DNA of 64,000 nucleotides, from positions 124,001 through 188,000 of the forward strand of contig NZ_FNQF01000006.1 in NCBI RefSeq assembly GCF_900107595.1, written 5' to 3'. A program made the translations under genes and the position numbers. The DNA comes from Psychroflexus halocasei (GTDB lineage Bacteria > Bacteroidota > Bacteroidia > Flavobacteriales > Flavobacteriaceae). Position 1 is the first letter of the stretch. Every line of letters begins with the position of its first letter. Of this stretch, positions 27,292 to 36,313 are shown in pieces. Below the pieces are notes generated by a model, which saw only the letters and a program-made list of their open reading frames with translations, did no database searches and was not told the DNA's origin.

Positions 27292-28761
27292 TTAAGATTT
27301 TAAAAATGAAATATCCTGTCCTTTTAGCATTTCGTTTTGTGATGCTAAATCATAAGCGCTTTCATCAAAATCGGTTTTGATATTTAATTTTGCACCATGT
27401 TTAAGAACTGCTTTGATAAACTCAGGATTCTGAGCTGTCATTGAAGCCAAATGCAAAGGTGTTAATCCATTTTGGTTCACTTGATTGATTTTAGCTTGAT
27501 GTTTTTTTGCTAAATCTAAAAGCTTTTCACTTTTCTTTTCAACTGCTAAATGATAAAGGTTATTTCTGTTTGCTTGTAAACCTTTAAAATTGATTTTATT
27601 CACTAAAAGATCATATTTCTTATCAAAAGCTTTTGAGCCTTCAGCTTGAATTAAATAGTAAACAAGTGTGTTTCCTTTTTTGTCTTTTATATCAATTTTT
27701 GCATCTTTTTCTAGTAAAAACTTAACTACTTCAGCAGAATTTCTTTGCGTAGCTAACATTAATGCTGTTTGTTTATTTTGATTGGCTAAATTGATTTCAG
27801 CATCCTTCTTTAAAAGATACTCAATGACAGAAATATCATTATAAGCTGAGGCATTCATCAAAGCTGTTTGACCTTTTTGGTTTTGCTGATTGACATCAAC
27901 ACCTTTGTTAATGAAAAAATCAAAAATTTCTGTGTCTTTTGTCCCTCTTGCGATATTGTGTAAAGGTGTTGTTTTCTCTGAATTTGAAATATTGGTCTCT
28001 ATGTTTAGTTTATTTAAAAATTGATAAACTTTAATCGGATTGCTGTAACCTCTTGCGCCATAACTTGCCATAAAGATGGCATTTTCACCTTTTTCGTTGA
28101 CAACTTTTGGATTGATGCCTTCTTGAATTAATTCTTTTAATAAAGAAATATTTCCTTTTCTCACAGCATACATAAAAGCATTATTGCCATCATGATCAGT
28201 TGATTTTAGATCTAAACCTGCTTTAATTAAGAAGTCAATTTCATTGACTTTTTCGAGATGTGACATCAACAATAAAAGTACATTAGCGCCATTGCGATTA
28301 GTCGCTTTAATTGGCAGATTATTTTTTTGCATAAAGGCATAAAGTTTAGGATCTTTTTGACCTGCACCTGCTGCAAAAGTTTGAACAATATTTCCATGAT
28401 CATCAACTAAATCTGTTTTTGCACCATTTTTTAAAAGGTGATCCATCAATTTGATGTTGCCTTTATAAGCAGCCCAAAACAGATATGTTCTGCCATCATG
28501 CGTGAGTTTATTAACACCATTTCCTTTCTGCTCAAGCAAAAATAAAATTGTTTCAAGATCGACATCATTGAGAATTGCCCAAGTTGTCGCATCAAATGAA
28601 TTGCTGCTTAAGGTTGAAATATCGTGACCTTTTGCCATATCGGCTTTAATGCTTTTAATAGACGGATTCTTCGTCCAATAATCTCTCTCTGTAAACGGAT
28701 TTTTTTGAGCAAAACCTATAAGGCTTGTCAATAGAATTAAAGTTAGAATTGATATTCTCAT
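27292..28761 (-). CDS. Exported ankyrin-repeat protein
   Basis: A 489-residue protein with a signal peptide (ending LIGFAQ) followed by about ten ankyrin repeats. Clear units are GRTYLFWAAYKGNIKLMDHLLKNGA, QTALMNASAYNDISVIEYLLKKDAE and QTALMLATQRNSAEVVKFLLEKDAK. Ankyrin repeats give protein-protein interaction surfaces; an export signal puts it in the periplasm, unusual but known in Bacteroidetes heme loci. It lies between the DUF6607 and DUF2271 genes in a tight operon, so it probably organises the periplasmic metal-handling proteins. Direct function unknown. Confidence 0.88.
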   Translation of the reverse strand: MRISILTLILLTSLIGFAQKNPFTERDYWTKNPSIKSIKADMAKGHDISTLSSNSFDATTWAILNDVDLETILFLLEQKGNGVNKLTHDGRTYLFWAAYKGNIKLMDHLLKNGAKTDLVDDHGNIVQTFAAGAGQKDPKLYAFMQKNNLPIKATNRNGANVLLLLMSHLEKVNEIDFLIKAGLDLKSTDHDGNNAFMYAVRKGNISLLKELIQEGINPKVVNEKGENAIFMASYGARGYSNPIKVYQFLNKLNIETNISNSEKTTPLHNIARGTKDTEIFDFFINKGVDVNQQNQKGQTALMNASAYNDISVIEYLLKKDAEINLANQNKQTALMLATQRNSAEVVKFLLEKDAKIDIKDKKGNTLVYYLIQAEGSKAFDKKYDLLVNKINFKGLQANRNNLYHLAVEKKSEKLLDLAKKHQAKINQVNQNGLTPLHLASMTAQNPEFIKAVLKHGAKLNIKTDFDESAYDLASQNEMLKGQDISFLKS

Positions 28762-28775
28762 TTGTACTGTATTAT

Positions 28776-29681
28776 TTATTTGATAAACTTGTCAATCGTT
28801 GTGCTTATTTCTTCCTCTGTGTTGATTTCATCATCAAATAAGTATTTATACATGACTTTAAAATCAACTTTTTCTTTAAGGCTTAAATCTTGATTTCTCT
28901 CAAAAACTTCATCCCATTTTGCACGAACTTTTGCCCATTTTTCATTATTTTCTTTCCACCAATCACGTGCCGCTTGGCATTTGCTATCATCAACTTTGAC
29001 ATAAGTGTTGTAACCTTTTTCATAAGCTAGGATGACATCTTCTTCACCATCTTTACGGATGATTTTTGCGTTATCTTGGTCGTGTACCCAACCATTATCT
29101 GTGATTTCATGTCTGTTTTGACGCTTTGTGACGTTGTAATCACTGCGTTTAGTGTATTCGCGTCTTGGTAATGGCGCGTCAGTCACACTTTCCCAGTAGT
29201 TTTTATCATCAACGTGAACCCAAGTTCCCGTACCTTCGTAACGCGGACTGTCATCAACTTGATAGACTTTTTGCGTCCATTGTCCTTTCACATCTTTTTT
29301 TGACTTCTCCTTATAAGTCCATTTGTTATCATGGTCAAACATGTAAAAATCTGTGTTTTGGTAAAGCCAATCTTGGCGCCAGTGCTTCACAATCATCGGA
29401 TCTTGAGGATTACCAACTTGTAAGATATGCTGAATAACAATTTCTTTTTTATTGTCTGTTACAAGTTCAGCCCATTCTAGACCTTTGCTAATTTTATTTG
29501 CTGAGGCTTGATAAAGTGAGTCCTCGCTATTATTAAAGGTTTCTGCGAAGTTAAAAGTCACTTCGTAACATCCGCACATGCTTTTAATAGCCTCTCTGTC
29601 TTTTTTGAGTTTTGATTGAGCATTAAGTGAAGTCCCTATAAACACGAATACTATAAGGATAAAAGTGCTAACTTTTTTCAT
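28776..29681 (-). CDS. DUF6607-family exported protein
   Basis: A 301-residue protein with a signal peptide (ending LNAQ). The mature part starts with a conserved-looking MCGCYEVTFNFAETF segment, two Cys separated by one residue (about 35-37), followed by HWRQDWLYQNTDFYMFDHDNKW, rich in aromatic residues and His. I recognise it as DUF6607, commonly encoded next to HmuY-type heme receptors in flavobacteria. It is the first gene of the minus-strand operon and is transcribed divergently from the heme receptor gene, sharing the 67-base intergenic region with a dyad operator. Heme or iron binding through the Cys-Gly-Cys and aromatic residues is an inference. Confidence 0.8.
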   Translation of the reverse strand: MKKVSTFILIVFVFIGTSLNAQSKLKKDREAIKSMCGCYEVTFNFAETFNNSEDSLYQASANKISKGLEWAELVTDNKKEIVIQHILQVGNPQDPMIVKHWRQDWLYQNTDFYMFDHDNKWTYKEKSKKDVKGQWTQKVYQVDDSPRYEGTGTWVHVDDKNYWESVTDAPLPRREYTKRSDYNVTKRQNRHEITDNGWVHDQDNAKIIRKDGEEDVILAYEKGYNTYVKVDDSKCQAARDWWKENNEKWAKVRAKWDEVFERNQDLSLKEKVDFKVMYKYLFDDEINTEEEISTTIDKFIK

Positions 29682-29700
29682 GAAAATTTGTTTTTAATAT

Positions 29701-29723
29701 TTATTTAGATTGAATATAAATTA
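29701..29723. promoter_or_regulatory. Dyad operator in the divergent heme-receptor promoter
   Basis: TTATTTAGA, 5 bases, then TATAAATTA: the left half is perfect and the right half 7/9 against the TCTAAATAA consensus seen elsewhere in this window. It touches the -7 box at 29724. A weaker second half-site pair overlaps the receptor start (29740-29762). Confidence 0.6.
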
Positions 29724-29731
29724 TATATTTG
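29724..29731 (+). promoter_or_regulatory. -7 box of the heme receptor operon
   Basis: TATATTTG is an exact TAnnTTTG match 18 bases before the ATG at 29749. Confidence 0.65.
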
Positions 29732-29748
29732 CGTCAAAATTAAATATA

Positions 29749-31896
29749 ATGAGTCTAAATAAAAACTATTTCAAAGGTTTTTCTTTAATTTTTTTTCTAT
29801 CAATCATCAGTTCGAATCAAGTTTTTGCACAAGAGCAAGATTCAATTTGGACAGAAACTCTTGAGAATGTAGTGATTACAGGTCAGCTTAACCCTCAGGC
29901 GGTTGATAAGTCTGTTTTTGAAGTTAAAGTGATTACACAAAAAGAAATTGAAAGACGAGCAGCAACTAATTTAGCTGATTTATTATCTCAAAGTTTACAT
30001 ATAACTATTCAGCCGAATCCATCAACAGGAAAGTCGAGTTTAAGTTTGTTTGGTTTAGATGGTCAGTATTTTAAAATATTGATTGACGGTATCCCAATGA
30101 TTAATGAAGAGGGCGTTGGTAACAATATTGATTTATCACTCATTAATATCGATAATGTTAAACGGGTTGAATTTGTTGAAGGTGCGATGGGTGTACAATA
30201 TGGTGCTAATGCATTATCTGGTATTTTAAACATCATTACTAAAAACCCTTCAACTGATATCACTAAAATTAGTGTTTATGCACAAGAAGAAAGTGTAGGT
30301 AGTGAGTATGAATGGTTTAAACAAGGAAAGCATATACAATCAGTACAAGTAGATCATGGTTTTTCTGATAAATTTTCTACTTCATTAAGCTATAATCGCA
30401 ATGACTTTGGAGGTTATTGGAATGACAGAGAAGGGGAAGTTTATGATAAAAATGATAACAAAAGAGGGCATGAATGGTTGCCGAAAATTAATCATAACCT
30501 TCGTTTAGCTTTAAATTACAAACCATTAGAAAACTTGAATTTAGATTATCGTTTTGATTATCTTACTGAAGATATTTTTAAGTATAACAAAACGGTTAGC
30601 TTAAACGAAAACCCTGCTACACAAACTCAACAACCCACAGCATTAGATGAGGTTTATACAAACCTGAGAATGATGCATAATCTCAATGCTTCGGGTGAAA
30701 TATTTGGAGAAAAGCCATTCAGCTTTTCAGCATCTTATCAAAAACAAACTAAAGACTTAGAGCGCTATACTTATGTGATTAGGCAAGATCAAAAAACGAA
30801 TGTTAAAAAATCACAATACCTAGAACGAGAAGTATTCTTTTCACGTGGATTTATCAGTAAAATATTAAATACAAAATCAACGAGCTTACAATTAGGTTAT
30901 GAGGTTAATTTGGAAAAAGGTCAAGGCTCTCCATTTTCGATGTCAGTCGCATCATCAGATGAAGAAAGTTCTCAAGAGCTTAATCATTACGACTTTTTTG
31001 CAAGTTTAGAGCATCAATTTTCTAAGCGTTTTTATGTACGTCCAGGAGCAAGAATCTCTACTTCAAATCTTTTTGATGAGCAGTTTATGTTGTCATTAAG
31101 CTCAAGGTATAAATTTGATAATAATTATCAATTAAGAGCTGTTGTGGGTTCATCAAACCGAACACCAACTTATAAGGAACTTTACACTTATTTTGTAGAT
31201 GTAAATCATGATGTGCAAGGTAATCCTGATTTGAATCCTGAGAAAGGTTACTCTGTTTTTGTTCATTTAAAAAAGAATTTTCAATTATCTGATGAGATTA
31301 ATTTAAAATCAAAAATCAGCGCATCTTATATTGATATTCAAGATCGTATTGAATTAAGCATCGCGAGTGAAAGTCCGTTAACCTATAAATTCACCAACAT
31401 TGATGCTTTTAAAACACATGGAATTTATACCGAAAACTCAGTTTTTTATAAAAATATCCAGTTAAATTTAGGCTTATCACTTCAAGGTGTTTCTAAAACA
31501 TTAGACTCAAGTGAAAATGTAAAAGATGATTACTTATATCATTTTCAGATGAATGCAAACCTTAATTATGAGTTGCCAAAAATCGATGCAGCTTTTACAC
31601 TTTATTTCAAACATATCGGACAACAATACCAATTTGTTCAAAAAGAAAATGATCTCGGAGATTTAGTTTTTGACAAAGGAAAAACGGAAGCTTATGGTTG
31701 GTTAGATGCTTCTTTTAAAAAATCATTTTTTAATAATCAATGGGTGGCAACACTCGGCATACGTAATCTTTTAGATGTTAACTCCATTAATACGACAGCT
31801 TTTAGTGGAGGCGCTCATTCAGATGCGCCAAGTGCCCAAAGTATTGCTTATGGTCGCTCATACTTTTTGAGATTACAATATAATTTAAACTTATAA
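29749..31896 (+). CDS. TonB-dependent receptor, HmuR/HfpR-like heme receptor
   Basis: A 715-residue outer-membrane transporter. I start at the ATG 29749, which follows the promoter and begins MSLNKNYFKGFSLIFFLS, a good signal peptide ending VFAQ; the in-frame TTG at 29710 lies upstream of the -7 box. There is no carboxypeptidase-like domain; the plug begins about residue 40 (LENVVITGQLNPQAVDKS) and the barrel ends LRLQYNLNL. The HmuY lipoprotein gene starts 5 bases after its stop, a pairing established for heme uptake in Porphyromonas and in flavobacteria (HfpR/HfpY). It is therefore most likely the heme receptor of this locus. Confidence 0.88.
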   Translation: MSLNKNYFKGFSLIFFLSIISSNQVFAQEQDSIWTETLENVVITGQLNPQAVDKSVFEVKVITQKEIERRAATNLADLLSQSLHITIQPNPSTGKSSLSLFGLDGQYFKILIDGIPMINEEGVGNNIDLSLINIDNVKRVEFVEGAMGVQYGANALSGILNIITKNPSTDITKISVYAQEESVGSEYEWFKQGKHIQSVQVDHGFSDKFSTSLSYNRNDFGGYWNDREGEVYDKNDNKRGHEWLPKINHNLRLALNYKPLENLNLDYRFDYLTEDIFKYNKTVSLNENPATQTQQPTALDEVYTNLRMMHNLNASGEIFGEKPFSFSASYQKQTKDLERYTYVIRQDQKTNVKKSQYLEREVFFSRGFISKILNTKSTSLQLGYEVNLEKGQGSPFSMSVASSDEESSQELNHYDFFASLEHQFSKRFYVRPGARISTSNLFDEQFMLSLSSRYKFDNNYQLRAVVGSSNRTPTYKELYTYFVDVNHDVQGNPDLNPEKGYSVFVHLKKNFQLSDEINLKSKISASYIDIQDRIELSIASESPLTYKFTNIDAFKTHGIYTENSVFYKNIQLNLGLSLQGVSKTLDSSENVKDDYLYHFQMNANLNYELPKIDAAFTLYFKHIGQQYQFVQKENDLGDLVFDKGKTEAYGWLDASFKKSFFNNQWVATLGIRNLLDVNSINTTAFSGGAHSDAPSAQSIAYGRSYFLRLQYNLNL

Positions 31897-31900
31897 CATC

Positions 31901-33301
31901 ATGATATCTTTAGATTTTAATTTTTTTAAAATACTCGTCGTCATAATATTTATTACAAGTTGCAGTGATGATAAATCGTTAACTGAAGATCCGTTTGTGG
32001 TTGCTTTTGAAGAGTTGTCTATTAACCATCTTGAAGCAGGAAGTGAGTTTGATATTCCCTTGGTTTACTCTGATATTGCAGAAATAGATGGCGAAGTTTC
32101 AATTAGCCTTCAAACATTTAATGCTGTTTACGGTCAAGATTTTGTGACGCAGCCTTCTGCAGAAAATGGTCAGATTTCCGTTGCAATTGAAGCAGGGCAA
32201 ACCTCACAGAAAATACGCTTTCAAAAATTGAATCAAAACCTTGATGAAACATCTGAAATAGACTTTAAAATCACACAAATTGATTATCTCAATTCTCAAA
32301 TACAAGGCAATATACAGTATCAAGTTAATGCTTCTCCAACTTTGGGCGGAAGTTTAAGTCCTGATATTGGAGGACCGGCTGAAGCTTATCAAGTTTATAT
32401 TGATTTGAGCAGCAAAAGTCAGAAGAAAGTCCAGCGTGACCACTGGGATTTAGGATTTTATGGCGGCAATCACGATAGAGTTGTGATAAACTCATCAATT
32501 TATATGGCTGCAAAAGCTATAGAGAGTACTGACATTGATGCTGTTACAGAGCAAAGTGTCAGTCACTTAAAATCAAAAGTTGCGGTAGGTACTTTCGACC
32601 CAACGAATGAAGCTTATGTTGATCATCCAGACGGAAATATAGAAAAAACGGCTATTGATGAAGTGAAATTACAAGCAAATGAAAATAAAGTTTACTTACT
32701 CAATCTTGGTTATGAAGTAGGAGAAAATGACGCAAACTCGGGTTCGGTAAGTATTGCAGGAGAACCTCGCGGTTGGAAAAAAATCAGAATTTTAAAATCT
32801 GGCGATGCATATCTTTTACAATATGCTGACTTGGATGCAAGCACTCATCAAGAAATCACAATTTCTAAAAACGAATCTTACAATTTTAATTTTTTCAGTT
32901 TTGATACAGAAAATTTTGTTTCCGTTGAACCTGAAAAGGACCGTTGGGATATCAATTTTACAGTTTTTACAAATCTAATTGAAGATGCTGGTAGTTATGG
33001 CTACTCAGATTTTGTATTACATAATAGGAAGGCTGGAGCAAAAGCATATAAAGCAGATGAAATTTCAAGTTTAACTTATAACGAATTTTCATTAAATGAT
33101 ATTGATCAGAATGCTTTTAAAGTAGATCAAAGAGCCATTGGCGAGTCTTGGCGAGATGTTTTTTCTGGTCAGGTTTTTCAATCACCATTTTATGTTGTTC
33201 AAGACCCAAATGGGAACTATTACAAACTTCGTTTTTTGAGTTTAACTAACCAAGATGGAGACAGAGGATATCCAAAATTCGAATTTAAGCTTTTAGAATA
33301 A
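31901..33301 (+). CDS. hmuY: HmuY-family heme-binding lipoprotein
   Basis: A 466-residue lipoprotein: the lipobox is ITSCSDD near residue 21. A Calx-beta-like segment (about 25-145) precedes one or two HmuY domains marked by VQRDHWDLGFYGG and VEPEKDRWDINFTVFTN with the later SSLTYNEFSLNDID. HmuY proteins bind heme at the cell surface and pass it to the partner receptor; in Porphyromonas two His coordinate the iron, but here the ligands cannot be picked out safely. Its position right after the receptor, with a 4-base gap, supports this role. It is longer than P. gingivalis HmuY (about 216 residues) because of the added beta domain. Confidence 0.88.
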   Translation: MISLDFNFFKILVVIIFITSCSDDKSLTEDPFVVAFEELSINHLEAGSEFDIPLVYSDIAEIDGEVSISLQTFNAVYGQDFVTQPSAENGQISVAIEAGQTSQKIRFQKLNQNLDETSEIDFKITQIDYLNSQIQGNIQYQVNASPTLGGSLSPDIGGPAEAYQVYIDLSSKSQKKVQRDHWDLGFYGGNHDRVVINSSIYMAAKAIESTDIDAVTEQSVSHLKSKVAVGTFDPTNEAYVDHPDGNIEKTAIDEVKLQANENKVYLLNLGYEVGENDANSGSVSIAGEPRGWKKIRILKSGDAYLLQYADLDASTHQEITISKNESYNFNFFSFDTENFVSVEPEKDRWDINFTVFTNLIEDAGSYGYSDFVLHNRKAGAKAYKADEISSLTYNEFSLNDIDQNAFKVDQRAIGESWRDVFSGQVFQSPFYVVQDPNGNYYKLRFLSLTNQDGDRGYPKFEFKLLE

Positions 33302-33340
33302 AAACAATTTTCAATTCAAACAATTCAAACAATTTTTACA

Positions 33341-34588
33341 ATGAAACATTTATTACATTTTGTTGTCATTTTTATGGTGGCAATTCAGGTTCAGGCACAA
33401 GAAGCGACGAAAACAGTTAGTATGGGCGCAAGTTATGCAAATCAGGTTTTTTATAAAATCAGTACAGATCAACAATCAAGTTTATCGATAGATGCTTGGG
33501 ATCTTGCTTTTTTAAGAACAAGTTCTTATGATATGGGAATTCGTGTAAACGACGCAAAAGGCATAGAAGTTTATGAAGCTTCGAATCAGGCCTCAGATTG
33601 GAGTAATATTGATGTAAGTAATGAAAGCCAATGGAGTATTCTTTACAACTCAGAAGTGAGTTGGGCAGATGGTGCATTTATGCAGGGATCAGCTACTTAT
33701 GGTTGGGGTGAGTATAATTCAGCTAACCATCAGGTGACAGGAAGTATCATTTTTGTATTGAAATATGCAGATGGAACTTTCAGAAAATTCTTTATTGAAA
33801 ACTTTTATGGAGCTTACACTTTTAAATATAGTACGTGGGACGACACAAATGCAACTTGGAGTGCAGATGAAATAGTAACTTTAGATAACACTGAAAATCC
33901 GAACAACTTCTTTAATTATTATAATTTAGAAACGAATGCAGCTGTGAGTATTGCTCCAGCACAAGATCAGTGGGACTTAACTTTTACAAAGTTTACAACT
34001 GAATACCCAAGTAGTGAAGGGCCGATGCCATATACGGTAACAGGAGTTTTGCAAAATCCTAACTTGATGGTTGCTGAACGCGACGAGCCAAATGGCCAAA
34101 ATAATTCAGTAGATTTAACTTATAGTGAAGAGATCAATACAATTGGATATGATTGGAAGAGTTTTGGCGGTTCTGGTTATACAGTCAATTCTGACAAAGC
34201 TTTTTATGTCAAATATGCCGATGAAACAATTTATCGTCTTGTCTTTACAAGTTTTGAAGGAAGCTCAACCGGTAATATTGATTTTACAACAGAAGACGTC
34301 ACAACAACTTTAGGCTTAGAGAAAATTGAAAATAGTTTTAGCTTTGGGTTATATCCAAATCCGACGCGTGACGGTCTAGTTGAATTAGTGTTTGATAACG
34401 CAAAAGCTTCTGATTATGAAGTAAAGGTTTACAACTTAACAGGTCAATTGATGGTAAGTAAAAAAATAGGTGTGTCTTCTCAATTTGCTCAAACAAAGCT
34501 TGATGTTTCAGATTTAAGTAGTGGCACATATATTGTTCAAATAATAACAAACAATACACAACAAACTAAAAAGTTGATTGTTCAGTAG
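33341..34588 (+). CDS. HmuY-like protein with T9SS sorting domain
   Basis: A 415-residue exported protein, signal peptide ending IQVQAQ. Residues about 20-310 repeat the HmuY-type pattern (LSIDAWDLAFLRTS, APAQDQWDLTFTKFTTEYP). Residues about 335-415 form a T9SS type A sorting domain with FGLYPNPTRDG and the ending TKKLIVQ. So, unlike the lipid-anchored HmuY just upstream, this one should be exported through the type IX secretion system and released or anchored on the surface, as a soluble hemophore might be. It is cotranscribed with the receptor and HmuY, and a terminator follows. Confidence 0.82.
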   Translation: MKHLLHFVVIFMVAIQVQAQEATKTVSMGASYANQVFYKISTDQQSSLSIDAWDLAFLRTSSYDMGIRVNDAKGIEVYEASNQASDWSNIDVSNESQWSILYNSEVSWADGAFMQGSATYGWGEYNSANHQVTGSIIFVLKYADGTFRKFFIENFYGAYTFKYSTWDDTNATWSADEIVTLDNTENPNNFFNYYNLETNAAVSIAPAQDQWDLTFTKFTTEYPSSEGPMPYTVTGVLQNPNLMVAERDEPNGQNNSVDLTYSEEINTIGYDWKSFGGSGYTVNSDKAFYVKYADETIYRLVFTSFEGSSTGNIDFTTEDVTTTLGLEKIENSFSFGLYPNPTRDGLVELVFDNAKASDYEVKVYNLTGQLMVSKKIGVSSQFAQTKLDVSDLSSGTYIVQIITNNTQQTKKLIVQ

Positions 34589-34620
34589 TAGATTTCAAAT
34601 CTATAAATTTGTGTTTTTGG

Positions 34621-34652
34621 AAAGACCGCTTCTGAAAAGGAGTGGTCTTTTT
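34621..34652 (+). terminator. Terminator of the heme receptor operon
   Basis: AAAGACCGCTT pairs with GAGTGGTCTTT (G-T pairs included) followed by TTTT, 32 bases after the stop of the HmuY-like gene. Confidence 0.75.
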
Positions 34653-34728
34653 ATTGTTAATGTTTATTGGAAAAGCGGACACTTTGCAAGTATTTGATAT
34701 ATTGTCAAATCATTTTAAAATTTAAATA

Positions 34729-35655
34729 ATGATAAAAAATTACGCATTAGGATTGATGATTTTGTTTTTTGGTTTTGTCTCTGCACAAGAAACGATTTCT
34801 TTTGAAGCCAGTGAAGGTTACCAATTAGCAACTTTAAACACCCAAAACGGATGGGAAGTAACAGTAGACAGCGATGGTAACTTTCTTCAAAACCAAGTTG
34901 TGACAGATGAAGAAGCTTCAGACGGCAGTTTTTCTTTTAAAAATGCTTTTGAGCCAAGTTATGATTGGCAATGGCTACCAATTTTTGGCGCTGCTAAAAC
35001 ATTTGACACACCAAAATCTTACGAAGATTTTGTATTTTCTTATGATGTTATGGTGACAGAAACACTGGGTGCCGACTTTGAGTTGACGCTTTATGGTATT
35101 GATGCTGATGAAGATTTTGTGCCAGTCGCAGGTTTTGCTATGGAAAATCAGGGGCAAGTATATGTTATTTCTGATATTACTTATGGCTCAGATTATATTG
35201 ATGGTGCATCATGGATTCCAAATACTTGGTACAGCATTAAAATAGAGGTTAGTGCAGCAGAGATTAAATATTATATGGATGATGTCTTGATTTATACGGG
35301 TGATAACTTTACTTCAGAAAATATTGAAGGTTTTAATATGTTACACAACAATTATGGTGGCGATGCTTATTATGATAATTTTGTTTATGCAAATGGCACT
35401 TTATCAAACAAGGATTTTTCTGAGTTAGCCGATTTAAGTATTTACCCAAATCCTGTCAAAAATGAATTAAACATTCAAGGTTTAGAATCTTTTGAATTAG
35501 AACGTTTATCGATTTACAACATGATGGGACAGCAATTGCTTGAGAGCACAACTGCTGAAACTTTAAATGTTGATCAACTTTCAGGAGGCGCATACATTCT
35601 TGAAATCACGACAAAAGAAAATAAATCATTCACAGAAAAATTTATTAAAAGATAA
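34729..35655 (+). CDS. T9SS type A sorting domain-containing protein
   Basis: A 308-residue exported protein, signal peptide ending VSAQ. Residues 20-215 form a beta-sandwich typical of LamG/laminin or concanavalin-like modules (SYDVMVTETLGADFELTLYGIDADEDF, WYSIKIEVSAAEIKYYMDDVLIY, AYYDNFVYANG), and the last 80 residues are a T9SS sorting domain (SIYPNPVKNELNIQGL). Its final 114 bases are almost identical to segments at 47240 and 50557. Function unknown; a binding or enzymatic role on surface glycans is possible but unproven. It is followed directly by a fragment of another sorting-domain gene. Confidence 0.8.
   Translation: MIKNYALGLMILFFGFVSAQETISFEASEGYQLATLNTQNGWEVTVDSDGNFLQNQVVTDEEASDGSFSFKNAFEPSYDWQWLPIFGAAKTFDTPKSYEDFVFSYDVMVTETLGADFELTLYGIDADEDFVPVAGFAMENQGQVYVISDITYGSDYIDGASWIPNTWYSIKIEVSAAEIKYYMDDVLIYTGDNFTSENIEGFNMLHNNYGGDAYYDNFVYANGTLSNKDFSELADLSIYPNPVKNELNIQGLESFELERLSIYNMMGQQLLESTTAETLNVDQLSGGAYILEITTKENKSFTEKFIKR
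35542..35655 (+). repeat. 114-bp T9SS sorting-domain repeat, copy 1
   Basis: The last 114 bases of the gene at 34729. It differs from copy 2 at three positions and from copy 3 at five, far closer than unrelated sorting domains would be. Confidence 0.85.
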
Positions 35656-35689
35656 AAATTATTTTTTAATAAATTTAAAGGCTATCAAT

Positions 35690-35946
35690 TATCAGATAAC
35701 AACATCATTAAACAAGGCAGTTTACCAATAGGGAACAACAATGTACTTATTAATGATTTAGAGTCTAGAAGATACGATTTTTACATCATCACTGATTGTA
35801 GTTCAGATATAAATGATTCAGTTATGCTAACTTTTGAAGTAGAAACATTATCAAATCATAATTTTGAACAAATTGAAGTATCTATGTATCCAAATCCAGT
35901 TCAAAGTGAACTTCATTTGAATAGTGATCAAAAAATTAATGAGTGA
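35690..35946 (+). pseudogene. Truncated FN3/T9SS gene fragment
   Basis: An open frame of about 85 codons with no start codon or signal peptide. It encodes SDNNIIKQGSLPIG, then RRYDFYIITDCSSDINDSVM and a sorting-domain start VSMYPNPVQSELHLN ending at SDQKINE and a stop. It aligns with residues about 590-665 of the protein at 48487-50670 and breaks off before the conserved second half of the sorting domain. It is therefore a decayed tail of a related gene, possibly cut by the copper island that begins just beyond. Confidence 0.75.
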
Positions 35947-35966
35947 ATGCCTGATTTTTTATGTTT

Positions 35967-36002
35967 GCCAGATTGCTTTATTAAAAAGTAATCTGGCTTT
36001 TT
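35967..36002 (+). terminator. Rho-independent terminator after the fragment
   Basis: GCCAGATT pairs with AATCTGGC, then a run of T; it may also lie at the end of the minus-strand copper island. Confidence 0.7.
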
Positions 36003-36313
36003 AAACTCGTTGAGCATTATGTTTTTTTAAAAAAAGTTATCCATTTTTCTGATAATCAAAAACTTGTTTTGGTTTTGAAACATCAATAACATAAAAATGA
36101 GCAATATTTAAAATGCACAACTGGTTAAATAGACTTTATTTAATATAGACCTTTTATAAACTGATAGTTTTTATCCAATTCGTTGGGTACTTCATTTACG
36201 GTTTTATTTTTTATTACAAATAATACTAGACTATTTATCTTAATTAAGACTTTAATGATATAGGTAGTCATTACAAGTATTGTGAAAATCAAGAAAGTTG
36301 TCATACAATTAAA
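36003..36313. other. AT-rich spacer at the left end of the copper island
   Basis: About 310 bases with no credible open frame, hairpin terminator or repeat that I can see. It separates the plus-strand fragment from the end of the minus-strand operon and may contain an island boundary. Confidence 0.4.

Noticed and set aside
34700-34728. TTTAAATAA just before the T9SS gene at 34729 as an operator half-site
   Set aside because: No matching left arm at the right distance and no -7 box in the expected place.
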